Of a DNA stretch of 64,000 nt, positions 43,591 through 52,768 are shown in pieces. Under the pieces are notes generated by a model, which worked only from the letters and a program-made list of their open reading frames with translations, did not search any database and was not told the DNA's origin. Location of the stretch: the NCBI RefSeq assembly GCF_052065355.1, contig NZ_JBQHUF010000001.1, positions 124,001-188,000 on the forward strand. The letters are read 5' to 3'. The stretch is from Flavonifractor sp052065355. Its GTDB lineage: Bacteria; Bacillota; Clostridia; Oscillospirales; Oscillospiraceae. A program made the position numbers and the translations under genes. Numbering within the stretch: position 1 is the first letter of the stretch; the number at the start of each line of letters is the position of its first letter.

Positions 43591-44883
43591 ATGCAGTTGC
43601 GTGGAAAAAACCTGATTTTGGTGGGCTTTACGTTGTTTTCCATGTTCTTTGGCGCAGGCAACCTGATCTTTCCGCCGGGCATCGCGGCTCAGGCGGGCAC
43701 CGCTACCTGGCTGGCTACGATTGGCCTGGCGGTGAGTGCTGTGGGTCTGCCGGTGCTGGGCGTGGTGGCGGTGGCCCGCTCCGGCGGGATGGATACCCTG
43801 GGCAGCCGGGTGCACCCGCTGTTTGCTCGGGCCTTCACCATTGCCGCCTATCTGGCTATCGGCCCCTGTCTGGCCATCCCCCGTACCGCCACCACTTCCT
43901 TTGAAATGGCGGTGCCCCCCTTTGTGGACGCGGACGCCCCCATCCCCATGTTCCGGCTGATCTACTCCCTGGTGTTTTTTGCTGCCGCACTGGTCATCGC
44001 CCTGCGGCCGGAAAAGCTCACCGACCGGCTGGGCAAGATCCTGTGCCCCATCCTGGTGGCTCTCATTATCATCACCTTTGTGGGCTGCCTGGCCAACCCG
44101 CTGGAGGGGTACGGTCCGGCTTCGGGGAACTATGTGACCCACCCGGTGATCCAGGGCTTCGTGGAGGGCTACCAGACCATGGACACCATTGCCGCCCTGG
44201 CCTTCGGTATTATTATCGCGGTTAATATCCGGGCCAGAGGGGTGGAGGAGGAGAGTGCCGTGGTTCGCGGTACCGTCCGCTCCGGCATCATCGCGGGAGT
44301 GATGCTCCTCATTATCTATTGTATGCTGGCCCATATCGGCGCCCTGTCTGCCGGAGCGGTGCCCAATCCCACCGACGGTGCTCAGGCTCTGACCAATGTG
44401 GTGGGCCTGCTCTTTGGAACCTGGGGCAATGTGCTGCTGGCGGGCATCTTCATCATCGCCTGCTTTAATGTGTGTGTAGGCCTGATCAGCTCCTGCGGCG
44501 AGTATTTTTACTCCATCTGCCCCAAGCTGAGCTATAAGGGCTGGGCGGTGCTCTTCGCGGTGGTGAGCATGGTGATCTCCAACGCGGGCCTGGCCCAGAT
44601 CATCTCGGTGTCTGCTCCGGTGCTGGGCATCCTGTACCCCATGGCCATCGTGCTTATCGCCCTGTCCTTCTTCCACCGCTGGCTGGCGGGGAAGCGCTGG
44701 GTCTACCCCCTGGGCGTGCTATTCGCCGGTGTCTTCAGTGTACTGGACGCTTTGAAGGGCCTGATCCCCGGCCTGAGCGATGTGCTGAAGGCTATGCCCC
44801 TGGCCTCGGTAAGCCTGGGCTGGGTGCTGCCTGCCGCAGTGGGTATCGTGCTGGGCTTGATTTTGCCATCCAAACAGAAATAA
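43591..44883 (+). CDS. brnQ: Branched-chain amino acid carrier, LIV-II type
   Basis: A 430-residue sodium-coupled transporter of Leu, Ile and Val with about 12 membrane segments. The N-terminal block VGFTLFSMFFGAGNLIFPP is diagnostic. YDKLSYKGWAVLF-like positions and the FFHR stretch fit the family. The ATG with AGGAGGT 7 bases upstream is used; the frame upstream runs through the ferredoxin terminator. No promoter beyond the ferredoxin terminator is evident, so some read-through is likely. Confidence 0.93.
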   Translation: MQLRGKNLILVGFTLFSMFFGAGNLIFPPGIAAQAGTATWLATIGLAVSAVGLPVLGVVAVARSGGMDTLGSRVHPLFARAFTIAAYLAIGPCLAIPRTATTSFEMAVPPFVDADAPIPMFRLIYSLVFFAAALVIALRPEKLTDRLGKILCPILVALIIITFVGCLANPLEGYGPASGNYVTHPVIQGFVEGYQTMDTIAALAFGIIIAVNIRARGVEEESAVVRGTVRSGIIAGVMLLIIYCMLAHIGALSAGAVPNPTDGAQALTNVVGLLFGTWGNVLLAGIFIIACFNVCVGLISSCGEYFYSICPKLSYKGWAVLFAVVSMVISNAGLAQIISVSAPVLGILYPMAIVLIALSFFHRWLAGKRWVYPLGVLFAGVFSVLDALKGLIPGLSDVLKAMPLASVSLGWVLPAAVGIVLGLILPSKQK

Positions 44884-44917
44884 AAAAGAGCGTCCGCAGC
44901 TGCGGACGCTCTTTTTT
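44882..44917. terminator. Bidirectional terminator between brnQ and spoVAE
   Basis: A perfect palindrome of 36 bases with A6/T6 ends, overlapping the stop codons of the two convergent genes. Confidence 0.92.
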
Positions 44918-45285
44918 TATGACTTAGACTTGGGCTTGAAGAGCAGGGCCACCACCAGACCGAAGAATACCGCCGCAGTGATGCCGCCCGCGGCGGCCGT
45001 GACTCCGCCGGTAAGGGCGCCCAGCACCCCCTGTTCCGCCACTGCCTTGGCTACGCCCTTGGACAGCAGCCAGCCAAAGCCGGTGAGGGGTACGGTGGCT
45101 CCCGCTCCGCCGAACTCGGCGATATATTTATAGATACCCAGACCACCCAGAATGACGCCTGCCACCACATAAGATACCAGAATGCGGGCAGGGGTGAGTT
45201 TGGTTTTGTCAATGAGTATCTGACCGATGAGGCACAGCACGCCTCCGCAGAGAAACGCCCGGGCGTATTCCCAAAACATATCCAT
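44917..45285 (-). CDS. spoVAE: Stage V sporulation protein AE-like
   Basis: A 122-residue membrane protein with about 3-4 hydrophobic segments. AFLCGGVLCLIGQILIDKTKLTPARILVSYVVAG is diagnostic of SpoVAE (the Eb type), part of the channel for dipicolinic acid in spores. The start is the ATG giving MDMFWEY with GGCAGGG upstream, directly after the spoVAD stop. An upstream in-frame extension lies wholly inside spoVAD. Confidence 0.93.
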   Translation of the reverse strand: MDMFWEYARAFLCGGVLCLIGQILIDKTKLTPARILVSYVVAGVILGGLGIYKYIAEFGGAGATVPLTGFGWLLSKGVAKAVAEQGVLGALTGGVTAAAGGITAAVFFGLVVALLFKPKSKS

Positions 45286-45287
45286 TC

Positions 45288-46307
45288 TTATCCCTGCCTT
45301 TCCTGTTCGATGGCCACCGCATGGCACACCGAGGGGATGCTCTCGCCCTGCTGGGTGGAGGTAGGGGAGAGCAGGGCACCGGTACCGCAGAACAGGATCC
45401 GCTTCCACCGGCCCTCCATCATGCCGTTGAGCAGCAATCCGCACAGCACGGCTCCTGAGCAGCCGCAGCCAGAGCCGCCGCAGTGGACGTCCTGCCCCTC
45501 CAGATCGTAGATCAGGGTGCCGCAGTCGGCCAGGTGAGGGAGCTGGAGCCCCTCCATCTGCAAGAGCTCAGCCAGCAGCTCGTGGCCCAGCTGGCCCAGG
45601 TCGCCGGTGATTACCAGATCATAGTCGGAGGGTTTCCGACCGGTATCCCGGAAGTGAGCCAGGATGGTGTCGGCGGCGGCGGGAGCCATGGCCGCACCCA
45701 TATTGTTGGCGTCCTTGATGCCCTTGTCCACGATTTTACCGGTGGTGACGTGGGTGACCCTGGGCCCCTGACCCTCCCGGCCCAGAATGACGCACCCGGA
45801 GCCGGTGACCGTCCACTGGGCGGTGGGGGTGCGTTGCCCGCCGTATTCCAGCGGCGTACGGTACTGACGCTCCGCTGAGCAGAAGTGGGAGGAGGTCATG
45901 GCCGCCGTGTGTTCCCCAAAACCGCCGTCCAGGAGCAGGGAAGCCAGTGACAGGCTCTCCGCCATGGTGGAGCAGGCGCCATACAGACCTAGGAAGGGTA
46001 CGTCCTGATCCCGGGCGGCAAAGGCGGAACCGATACACTGGTTGAGTAAGTCGCCCGCCAACAGATAATCCAGAGCGCCGGGGGCCAGGTTGGCCTTTTT
46101 CAGGGCGGTGGACAAGGCCATCTTCTGCATGGCACTCTCCGCCTTTTCCCAGCTCTTTTCTCCAAACGTGTCATCGGTCCCCACCACATCGAAGGTGGCG
46201 GCCAAAGGGCCTTCACCCTCTTTTTTTCCCACCACGCTGGCCCAGGAGAGCAGACAGGGCCGGGAGGGAAGTACGGCGGTCTGCCCGCCGGGCTGCTTTT
46301 TATTCAT
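45288..46307 (-). CDS. spoVAD: Stage V sporulation protein AD
   Basis: A 339-residue thiolase-fold protein that binds dipicolinic acid during spore formation. FLGLYGACSTMAESLSLASLLLDGGFG, the MTSSHFCSAERQYRTPLEYGGQRTPT block and GGSGCGCSGAVLCGLLL are diagnostic. The start MNKKQPGG has AAAGGGATGAGG upstream. spoVAC, normally the first gene of this operon, is not upstream. The neighbour there is divergent. Confidence 0.95.
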   Translation of the reverse strand: MNKKQPGGQTAVLPSRPCLLSWASVVGKKEGEGPLAATFDVVGTDDTFGEKSWEKAESAMQKMALSTALKKANLAPGALDYLLAGDLLNQCIGSAFAARDQDVPFLGLYGACSTMAESLSLASLLLDGGFGEHTAAMTSSHFCSAERQYRTPLEYGGQRTPTAQWTVTGSGCVILGREGQGPRVTHVTTGKIVDKGIKDANNMGAAMAPAAADTILAHFRDTGRKPSDYDLVITGDLGQLGHELLAELLQMEGLQLPHLADCGTLIYDLEGQDVHCGGSGCGCSGAVLCGLLLNGMMEGRWKRILFCGTGALLSPTSTQQGESIPSVCHAVAIEQERQG

Positions 46308-46458
46308 AGCCTCATCCCTTTTTCCTTGTGTGGTGCTATTTTGAACGAAAAGCCGTGAAAATATGAGGGCGGATTTTACGGGCGGGGCGCTGGTCAAAAA
46401 AGGGACTTTGCGATATAATAACAACAATATCATTTCGTTTGTGAAAGGGAGGCATAAC

Positions 46459-47076
46459 ATGGCCCAGGAAGCCAAACGTACACTGGCCTATTTCTGTCCC
46501 TCCTGCCGTCAGATCGTAGCGGCGGAGCGGACCGTTTTTCAGCTGGCCGCGTCGGCCAATACCCTGCCCTGCCCCTGCGGCAAGTCCAGCCTGCAGGTGG
46601 AGCTGATGGGAGACCGGGTAAAGCTGACGGTACCCTGCCTGTTCTGCGGCAAGGACCACTCGGTGATCTGCTCCTCCCAGGCTTTTCTCCACCAGCGTCT
46701 GCTGGGCTTCTCCTGCGCTCAGTCCGGCCTGGACTGCTGCTATGTGGGAGAGGAAGGGGCGGTGTTCGCTGCTCTGAAGCGCCTGGAGGAGGCGGTGGAC
46801 AAGCTGGGTGCGGAGAACCGGGAGAAGGGCAGCTTTTTGGACGAGCTGGTCATGCATGAGGTGCTCTCCGAACTGAAGGAGATCGCCCAGCGGGACGGCA
46901 TCTCCTGCACCTGCGGCTCCCACCGCTGGAAGCTCCAGGTGAATTACAGCTCCATCGACCTGTTCTGTGCCGACTGCGGGGGCGCTATGCGGATCCCGGC
47001 AGCCACAGCCAGCGATATCGACGACATCTGCTGCAAGACCAAGCTGCTGATCCACGGCAGTAAGGGGGAGGGGTAA
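46459..47076 (+). CDS. Zinc-ribbon-like protein, unknown function
   Basis: A 205-residue cytoplasmic protein rich in paired cysteines: CPSC, CPCG, CLFCG, CTCG, CADCG, arranged as two or three zinc ribbons near both ends with a helical middle (LKRLEEAVDKLG). I cannot name the family. Ribosome site AAAGGGAGG. It overlaps nothing and runs straight into the thioesterase gene, so both are one transcript. It is divergent from the spore genes. Confidence 0.8.
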   Translation: MAQEAKRTLAYFCPSCRQIVAAERTVFQLAASANTLPCPCGKSSLQVELMGDRVKLTVPCLFCGKDHSVICSSQAFLHQRLLGFSCAQSGLDCCYVGEEGAVFAALKRLEEAVDKLGAENREKGSFLDELVMHEVLSELKEIAQRDGISCTCGSHRWKLQVNYSSIDLFCADCGGAMRIPAATASDIDDICCKTKLLIHGSKGEG

Positions 47077-47078
47077 GC

Positions 47079-47837
47079 GTGTTCTGGGAAGGAACTTACC
47101 CGGTGGACTCCCGGGATGTGGACAAGTGGTACAACTGCCGGCCATCTGGTCTGCTGGGAATTTTGCAGGAGGCGGCGGTGTCAGCCGCCTGCCAGCTTCA
47201 CGCATCTCGGGAGGAGATGGTGGAAAAGTATAATCTGTTCTGGATGATGGCCCGACTGTGGTACCGGCTGGACCGGCCCCTGAAGTGGGGAGAGCAGGTT
47301 ACAGTGCGCACCTGGCACCGGGGCGGCAAAGGGGCTTCCACTTATCGGGACTTTGATCTTTTGGTGAACGGTGTGCCTGTGGGGGAGGCGGTCTCCCTCT
47401 GGGTAGTGGCCGACGCCGATACCCATCGTCTGGGCCGAATGAGCGGCATTCAGGAGTTCCAGGGTACCGATGGTGGGGAATTGTGCAAAAAAAAGACTCT
47501 GGCCCATCTGCGAATGCCGGAGCATATGGAGCTGGCCGACCGGCGGGCCATGCATTACAGCGATACCGACGTCAACGGCCACGTAAACAACGTGCGCTAT
47601 GCTGATTTTATCTGTGACGCCCTCCACATGGAGAACCTGGGCGGGGACCAGTTTGTTTCCTCACTCCAGGTGGGTTACCTGGCGGAATGTCAGGCGGGAG
47701 AGACTCTGGAACTCTACACCGAGGAGCAGGACGGCCTGTGGTATGTCCACGGGACGGATGCTGAGGGAAAGAAGCGGTTTGACGGAGCGCTTGGCCTGTC
47801 CCATATTCCTCTTGACGGAAAGGCTGTCATCAAGTAA
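47079..47837 (+). CDS. Acyl-ACP thioesterase
   Basis: A 252-residue enzyme that releases fatty acids from ACP. Two hotdog domains are present: the first (about 1-130) begins with the family start YPVDSRDVDKWYNCRPSGLLGILQEAA. The second holds the catalytic segment SDTDVNGHVNNVRYADFICD with Asn and His. It starts at GTG after GGGGGAGGGG. Located 2 bp after the zinc-ribbon gene. Confidence 0.92.
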   Translation: MFWEGTYPVDSRDVDKWYNCRPSGLLGILQEAAVSAACQLHASREEMVEKYNLFWMMARLWYRLDRPLKWGEQVTVRTWHRGGKGASTYRDFDLLVNGVPVGEAVSLWVVADADTHRLGRMSGIQEFQGTDGGELCKKKTLAHLRMPEHMELADRRAMHYSDTDVNGHVNNVRYADFICDALHMENLGGDQFVSSLQVGYLAECQAGETLELYTEEQDGLWYVHGTDAEGKKRFDGALGLSHIPLDGKAVIK

Positions 47838-47840
47838 AAT
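47812..47840 (+). promoter_or_regulatory. Promoter of guaB
   Basis: TTGACG, 17 bases, TAAAAT, inside the last codons of the thioesterase gene. Confidence 0.78.
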
Positions 47841-47877
47841 AGATAAAATTTTATAAAAATGGAAAAGGAGATGCACT

Positions 47878-49353
47878 ATGGTCAACACCGAGCAAAGCCA
47901 GAAGTTCACCCGGCAGGGCCTGACCTTTGACGACGTTCTGCTCATTCCCGCGGAGAGCGACGTCCTGCCTGCCGACATCGACCTGCACACCCAGCTCACC
48001 CGCAAGATCCGACTGAACATCCCTCTGATGAGCGCCGCCATGGATACGGTTACCGAGTACCGCATGGCCATCGCCATCGCCCGTGAGGGCGGAATCGGCA
48101 TCATCCACAAGAACATGTCCATTGGAGCTCAGGCTGAGCAGGTGGATATGGTCAAGCGCAGTGAGAACGGCGTCATTACCAATCCCTTCTGGCTGGCTCC
48201 CGGCCACACCCTGGCTGAGGCGGACGAGTTGATGGCCAAGTACCGCATCTCCGGCGTGCCCATCTGTAAGGACGGCAAGCTTATTGGCATCATCACCAAC
48301 CGCGACATGAAGTTTGAGACTGACATGAGCCAGCTGGTGGACAACGTGATGACCAAGGATCACCTGGTCACCGCCCATGAGGGGGTCACCCTGGAGGAGG
48401 CCAAGGAGATCCTCCGCCGCCACAAGGTGGAGAAGCTGCCCATCGTGGACGAGCAGTTCCATCTGAAGGGCCTTATCACCATCAAGGATATTGAGAAGGC
48501 CACCGTGTACCCCAACTCCGCCCGCGACGAGAAGGGCCGCCTGCTGGTAGGCGCCGCCATCGGCGTTACCTCCGACGTGCTGGACCGTGTGGCCGCCCTG
48601 GTGGAGGCCGGTGCCGATGTGCTCTGCCTGGATTCCGCCCACGGCCACTCTCATAACATTCTGGACTGCGTCCGCCGGATCAAGGCTCTGTACCCCGATG
48701 TACAGCTCATTGCCGGCAACGTGGCTACCGCCGAAGGTACTCGTGCCCTCATCGAGGCTGGTGCCGACTGCGTAAAGATCGGTATCGGCCCCGGCTCCAT
48801 CTGTACCACCCGCGTGGTGGCCGGTATCGGCGTGCCCCAGATCACCGCTGTGTATGACGCTGCCTGTGTGGCGGCCGAGTACGGTGTGCCCATTATCGCC
48901 GACGGCGGCGTGAAGTACTCCGGCGATATTGCCAAGGCCCTGGCTGCCGGCGCCAATGTGGTTATGCTGGGCTCCCTGCTGGCCGGCTGTGAGGAGTCCC
49001 CCGGGGATACCGAGGTCTATCAGGGCCGTCAGTTCAAGGTCTACCGGGGCATGGGCTCTCTGGGTGCTATGAGCAAGGGATCCAAGGACCGCTATTTCCA
49101 GGAAAACAACAAGAAGCTGGTTCCTGAAGGCGTAGAAGGCCGTGTGCCCTACAAGGGACCCACCGGCGAGACCATCTATCAGCTTATGGGCGGTCTGCGG
49201 GCCGGCATGGGCTACACCGGCTGTCATAATGTGGAGGAGCTGCATGCCAAGGCGCAGTTCATGCAGATTACCGCCGCCGGTCTGAAGGAGTCTCACCCCC
49301 ACGATATCTATATCACCAAGGAAGCTCCTAACTACACCCTCAATCCCCAATAA
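47878..49353 (+). CDS. guaB: IMP dehydrogenase
   Basis: A 491-residue enzyme oxidising IMP to XMP, the committed step to GMP. The (beta/alpha)8 barrel carries catalytic Cys in GIGPGSICTTR and the GGVKYSGDIAKALAAGA phosphate site. Two CBS domains are inserted at about residues 95-205 (VMTKDHLVTAHEGVTLEEAKEIL). AAAAGGAG before the ATG. It completes purine supply together with the pur operon elsewhere in the window. Confidence 0.97.
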   Translation: MVNTEQSQKFTRQGLTFDDVLLIPAESDVLPADIDLHTQLTRKIRLNIPLMSAAMDTVTEYRMAIAIAREGGIGIIHKNMSIGAQAEQVDMVKRSENGVITNPFWLAPGHTLAEADELMAKYRISGVPICKDGKLIGIITNRDMKFETDMSQLVDNVMTKDHLVTAHEGVTLEEAKEILRRHKVEKLPIVDEQFHLKGLITIKDIEKATVYPNSARDEKGRLLVGAAIGVTSDVLDRVAALVEAGADVLCLDSAHGHSHNILDCVRRIKALYPDVQLIAGNVATAEGTRALIEAGADCVKIGIGPGSICTTRVVAGIGVPQITAVYDAACVAAEYGVPIIADGGVKYSGDIAKALAAGANVVMLGSLLAGCEESPGDTEVYQGRQFKVYRGMGSLGAMSKGSKDRYFQENNKKLVPEGVEGRVPYKGPTGETIYQLMGGLRAGMGYTGCHNVEELHAKAQFMQITAAGLKESHPHDIYITKEAPNYTLNPQ

Positions 49354-49442
49354 AAGAAGTAAAAAAGGCCGCTGTCCAACTGCTCCGTGTCATAGGGACA
49401 CGAAGTGAACCTCCCCTAATGGGGTAATATCGATACGGTAAA

Positions 49443-49495
49443 AGACTATAGCTGCAAGTCATTATGAGGGCTTGCGGCTATAGTCTCTTTTCTTG
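49443..49495 (+). terminator. Terminator after guaB
   Basis: A 15-bp stem with one mismatch-like pair (49444-49458 with 49471-49485), followed by TCTTTTCTT. Before it, at about 49385-49425, two small hairpins (CGTGTC/GACACG and CCCC/GGGG) of unknown meaning are visible. Confidence 0.78.
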
Positions 49496-49531
49496 TTGAC
49501 GAAAATAAAATAATTGCAGAACATTTAAGTA

Positions 49532-49618
49532 TCAAACATCCCTTTGTGCATTCTGATGTATAGCGAGATACTCTTGTAATTCTGCCGAATCCTGCTTTGT
49601 CAAATCAGGATATTCCAT
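49532..49618 (-). CDS. Possible 28-residue small protein after the flippase gene
   Basis: A short ORF starting MEYPDLTKQDSAELQEYLAI, overlapping the end of the flippase-like gene by 14 bases. Its ribosome site (CAGGAGGAG, 6-7 bases) is too good to ignore. The helix-forming acidic composition is protein-like. No family recognised; it may be the remnant of a longer gene. Confidence 0.4.
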   Translation of the reverse strand: MEYPDLTKQDSAELQEYLAIHQNAQRDV

Positions 49619-50675
49619 GATTCTCCTCCTGATTCGATGTGTGCATTGAGGTATTGGACCTTTCTTTTGTATACAAGCGCAGTCCGATTCTTTCTGTTGC
49701 AAACGCACTAAGCAAAAATGGAACAAAATATGTGGAGAGCCGATAGAGAACAAGTACAGAAGATACATCTGCCGCATCCATGTAACAGGAAAACAACAGC
49801 AGAAAAGCTGCTTCTACTGAGCCCATTCCAGCAATATTAGGCAGAGCATTGGAAATAACATGTGCCAAAGCAGATAATGTCTGTATTTGAATAAGAGAAA
49901 AATAATCAATGCCAATCGCTCTCATGCACAGGTATGGAATTGAATAGAGCCCCATCAACTTGATTGCGTTGATTCCTACCCCAACCAAGATTATATTTGG
50001 GGTGTGAAGCAAATCCTTTGCTCCTATATGTAGCGCATCTACTTGTTGTTTCCATTGAATCGCACGATCTGCCCACTTTGAAAGACTTTCTAATCGACAA
50101 ATTCCTTTGCAGATGAACCGATAGAAATTTTCCAGAGTACATATCAGAATGAGCAATATAATGATAATAATACATATCAGATACCCGAACACGACATATC
50201 TGAGCAAATTTCGATGTTGCCTAAAAAGCTTCTGCCCCTCAAGCAGAAGTAGTACGCTACTACACAGCAAAATGGTTGATTTATGGAGCACATATTCCAT
50301 ACTCATGATTCCCGCAGCTTCTCCAGGCTCCATTCCCTTACGATGTAAATAAGCGCTTTGCATGGGGATTGATCCCACAGAAAGGGTAACAACATTTCCA
50401 AACACACCCAATAGTGTGACCTCTACCGCCTGTTTGAAAGAAAAAAAACGAATCGTCCTTCTTACGAATATGAGACAGAGCAAACTATCTAAGAGTTGAT
50501 AGACAAATCCCATGCAAAGGATCCAAAGCAAGCCTCTTATACTGGCTGTTTGAATGTTTTGAAATATTTCTTTATAGTGGTTTCGGAAAACAAACCAAAG
50601 CAAGGTAAACAATGTAAGAAAACTGAGTATTGCGGAACATACTATTTTTTTCTTTGGGGACAGACTTTTTCTCAT
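49605..50675 (-). CDS. YbhN/AglD-type flippase-like membrane protein
   Basis: A 356-residue protein with about 8 hydrophobic segments. The conserved stretches EVTLLGVFGNVVTLSVGSIP and LPNIAGMGSVEAAFLLLF are those of the lysylphosphatidylglycerol-synthase membrane region family (UPF0104). These move lipids or polyprenyl carriers across the membrane. There is no aminoacyl-transferase domain. Ribosome site GAGGTG. The gene is strongly AT-rich compared with the core. It follows the small membrane protein gene by about 40 bases. Confidence 0.85.
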   Translation of the reverse strand: MRKSLSPKKKIVCSAILSFLTLFTLLWFVFRNHYKEIFQNIQTASIRGLLWILCMGFVYQLLDSLLCLIFVRRTIRFFSFKQAVEVTLLGVFGNVVTLSVGSIPMQSAYLHRKGMEPGEAAGIMSMEYVLHKSTILLCSSVLLLLEGQKLFRQHRNLLRYVVFGYLICIIIIILLILICTLENFYRFICKGICRLESLSKWADRAIQWKQQVDALHIGAKDLLHTPNIILVGVGINAIKLMGLYSIPYLCMRAIGIDYFSLIQIQTLSALAHVISNALPNIAGMGSVEAAFLLLFSCYMDAADVSSVLVLYRLSTYFVPFLLSAFATERIGLRLYTKERSNTSMHTSNQEENHGIS

Positions 50676-50716
50676 AGGGCACCTCGAAAAGTTTATAACG
50701 ACTATCTCATCCGATT

Positions 50717-51187
50717 TCATCGCCTTTCGGGGAAAATGGCGTTTAGCAACAGTGTCGCCCCCAAAATAGCAATATGTGGTGTGAATTTTCCATACGGGTC
50801 AAATAACAGAAGGAGAGATAAAATCAGACGAATAAGTAGTTCTCCGAGAGCAGATAGGACCCCCTGTTTTGCCTGATATGCTTCCCAGAAGTCAACGAAA
50901 GCATCTGTCGTCTTCCAAAGCCCCAAGACGGCCCAGATAATTCCTATTGGCACCAGCGCGGTTTTGCCTTGAACCAGAAAAGAAAGTCCCAAGATCAATA
51001 GAACCAATTTACGAGCAAATATGTCAGGAGCCTGCCGGAATTTTTCCCCAACTGGTTGGATACCAATCAGGCCAATTAGGATCATCATAATGCCCATCAA
51101 ATATGGTAAAAGAGAGGTGATTTGCTTTGGAAACAAGATACAAACTATTCCAATAAGCCCAAGTGCAATTTGTGTAACACTTATCAT
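50717..51187 (-). CDS. Small multi-pass membrane protein, DUF308/HdeD-like
   Basis: A 156-residue protein with five or six hydrophobic segments (ALGLIGIVCILFPKQITSLLPYLMG, then LVLLILGLSFLVQG, and LLLFDPYGKFTPHIAILGATLL). The repeated helix pairs resemble HdeD/DUF308 proteins. The function is unknown. GGGGAG lies before the ATG. It is in the same direction as its neighbours in the AT-richer stretch. Confidence 0.7.
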   Translation of the reverse strand: MISVTQIALGLIGIVCILFPKQITSLLPYLMGIMMILIGLIGIQPVGEKFRQAPDIFARKLVLLILGLSFLVQGKTALVPIGIIWAVLGLWKTTDAFVDFWEAYQAKQGVLSALGELLIRLILSLLLLFDPYGKFTPHIAILGATLLLNAIFPERR

Positions 51188-51207
51188 AAAATCTCCCCAT
51201 AATTTAG

Positions 51208-51250
51208 AAGCCGTCGAAATCTCTGCCGCAAACAGAGATTCCGACGGCTT
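51208..51250. terminator. Long hairpin between the radical SAM and small membrane protein genes
   Basis: An 18-bp stem with one mismatch (51208-51225 with 51233-51250). The T tract after it is poor, so it may act as an mRNA stabiliser or weak terminator. Confidence 0.55.
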
Positions 51251-51275
51251 GCTCTGTCAGAGACAGCCCATTGGC

Positions 51276-52625
51276 TCAATTCTTATTTCTTTCGTTCCAT
51301 AAAAGGTCCGCTTCCGGGGCCCAACAAGCAGCATAGTTACGGCACTTGTCACACAGATGGTCAGCACTCTCCGGAGATTGAAGATCCGTAGAATGGGCTC
51401 CGGACTGATGTACCATCATTTTTAACATGTCAGGATTCTCCAACATGGGGCAGGGACGCAGGTGGTTGCAATTGAAGGGCTGGTGGTTGTGATAGGCCAT
51501 AAACAGAGGAGATTGGAAAGCTTCCAGCAAGGTTTTTTCTCTGATATTGGAGTCAGAGTAGTGGATAAACGCACAGGGTTCCACATCGCCATTGGCGTTA
51601 ATATGGAGATAGTTACGGCCTCCTGCGATGCAGCCGCCTACATACTCGCCGTCATTCTGAAAATCAATCGTGAAGATGGGCTTGGTGGAACGGTACTCCC
51701 GCACTTTCCGGTACATGAGCTTACGCTGCTCCGGATTGGGCAGCAGGTCGGTCACTGCTTCGTTCCCCACCGGCATGTAGTGGAAGAACCAGGCAAACTT
51801 GGCCCCACACTCCACCAGATGATCGATAAAAGCCTCGGAACTGATGGAGTCCACATTTTTCGAGGTGTAGCAACAGGATGCACCAAAGGGCAATTTGTAT
51901 TGTTTCAGAATAGCCATAGCCTTCATGATTGCCTGATAGGTGCCCGCCCCCCGTCGAAAATCGGTAGCGTCTTCAAACCCTTCTACACTGATGGCGGGAA
52001 TAAAGTTTTTCACCCGCAGCATTTCCTTCGCAAACGCATCATCAATCAGAGTAGCATTGGTAAAAGCCAGGAACTGGCAGTCGCTGTGTTCGGTGCACAG
52101 CTGGAGGATGTCCTTTTTCCGAACCAGAGGTTCACCGCCAGAGAAGATGTACATATAAGTTCCAAACTCTTTGCCTTGGCGGACAATGTCGCTGAGTTCC
52201 TCGTATGTCAGGTTCAGCTTGTTGCCGTATTCAGCAGCCCAGCAGCCAGTACAGTGAAGATTACAGGCAGAGGTAGGATCCATGAGAATCGCCCAAGGAA
52301 TATTGCAGTTCAACTCCTTACGATAGTGTTCCTGCTTGGGCCAGCCGATTAGACTGGCATTCAGGAAGAAGTTCTCAAAAACCACCTTCAACACATCATT
52401 GTCAATGTCCCGGAAAACGCTCATAATGAGCTGGTACATGCTACATTCCGGATCGTTTAAAACATTTCGAAACGCTTTGCGCTGTGCGGGGAAGCTGTTC
52501 GGTCCATCTCCTGCCAGCTTATCCACCCAGTCCATCAGTTTAAGCACATTTTCCTCGGGATTTTTTTCAATATATCCCAGCGCTGTGCGCAGAGCTGTTT
52601 TTTTTATCTGCATAGAAACGTCCAT
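51276..52625 (-). CDS. Radical SAM enzyme with SPASM-like C-terminus
   Basis: A 449-residue enzyme. A 110-residue helical N-terminal part is followed by the radical SAM motif CNLHCTGC (C121, C125, C128), the SAM-binding GGEPL segment (YIFSGGEPLVRKKD) and a partial barrel. A cysteine-rich C-terminus (GCIAGGRNYLHINANGDVEPCAF, CNHLRPCPM, CDKCRNYAACW) is likely to hold extra Fe-S clusters as in SPASM proteins. The substrate is unknown. No small peptide precursor is next to it. It lies 143 bp downstream of the oleate hydratase gene, same strand. Confidence 0.85.
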   Translation of the reverse strand: MDVSMQIKKTALRTALGYIEKNPEENVLKLMDWVDKLAGDGPNSFPAQRKAFRNVLNDPECSMYQLIMSVFRDIDNDVLKVVFENFFLNASLIGWPKQEHYRKELNCNIPWAILMDPTSACNLHCTGCWAAEYGNKLNLTYEELSDIVRQGKEFGTYMYIFSGGEPLVRKKDILQLCTEHSDCQFLAFTNATLIDDAFAKEMLRVKNFIPAISVEGFEDATDFRRGAGTYQAIMKAMAILKQYKLPFGASCCYTSKNVDSISSEAFIDHLVECGAKFAWFFHYMPVGNEAVTDLLPNPEQRKLMYRKVREYRSTKPIFTIDFQNDGEYVGGCIAGGRNYLHINANGDVEPCAFIHYSDSNIREKTLLEAFQSPLFMAYHNHQPFNCNHLRPCPMLENPDMLKMMVHQSGAHSTDLQSPESADHLCDKCRNYAACWAPEADLLWNERNKN

Positions 52626-52768
52626 CTTCTATTTCTCCTTTTCAAATAGGATCTTTCCATTAAGTGCTGCTTACCGCACGGCTATGCACTGCACGGTTTA
52701 CAAATGTTCTAACTGAAAGAATTGCTAAAATACGATATCGGTCTATTTAGTGGAAAAGGTATTAAAGG

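Noticed and set aside
49605..50675. MprF (lysylphosphatidylglycerol synthase)
   Set aside because: Only the membrane flippase-like region is present; the aminoacyl-transferase domain is missing.
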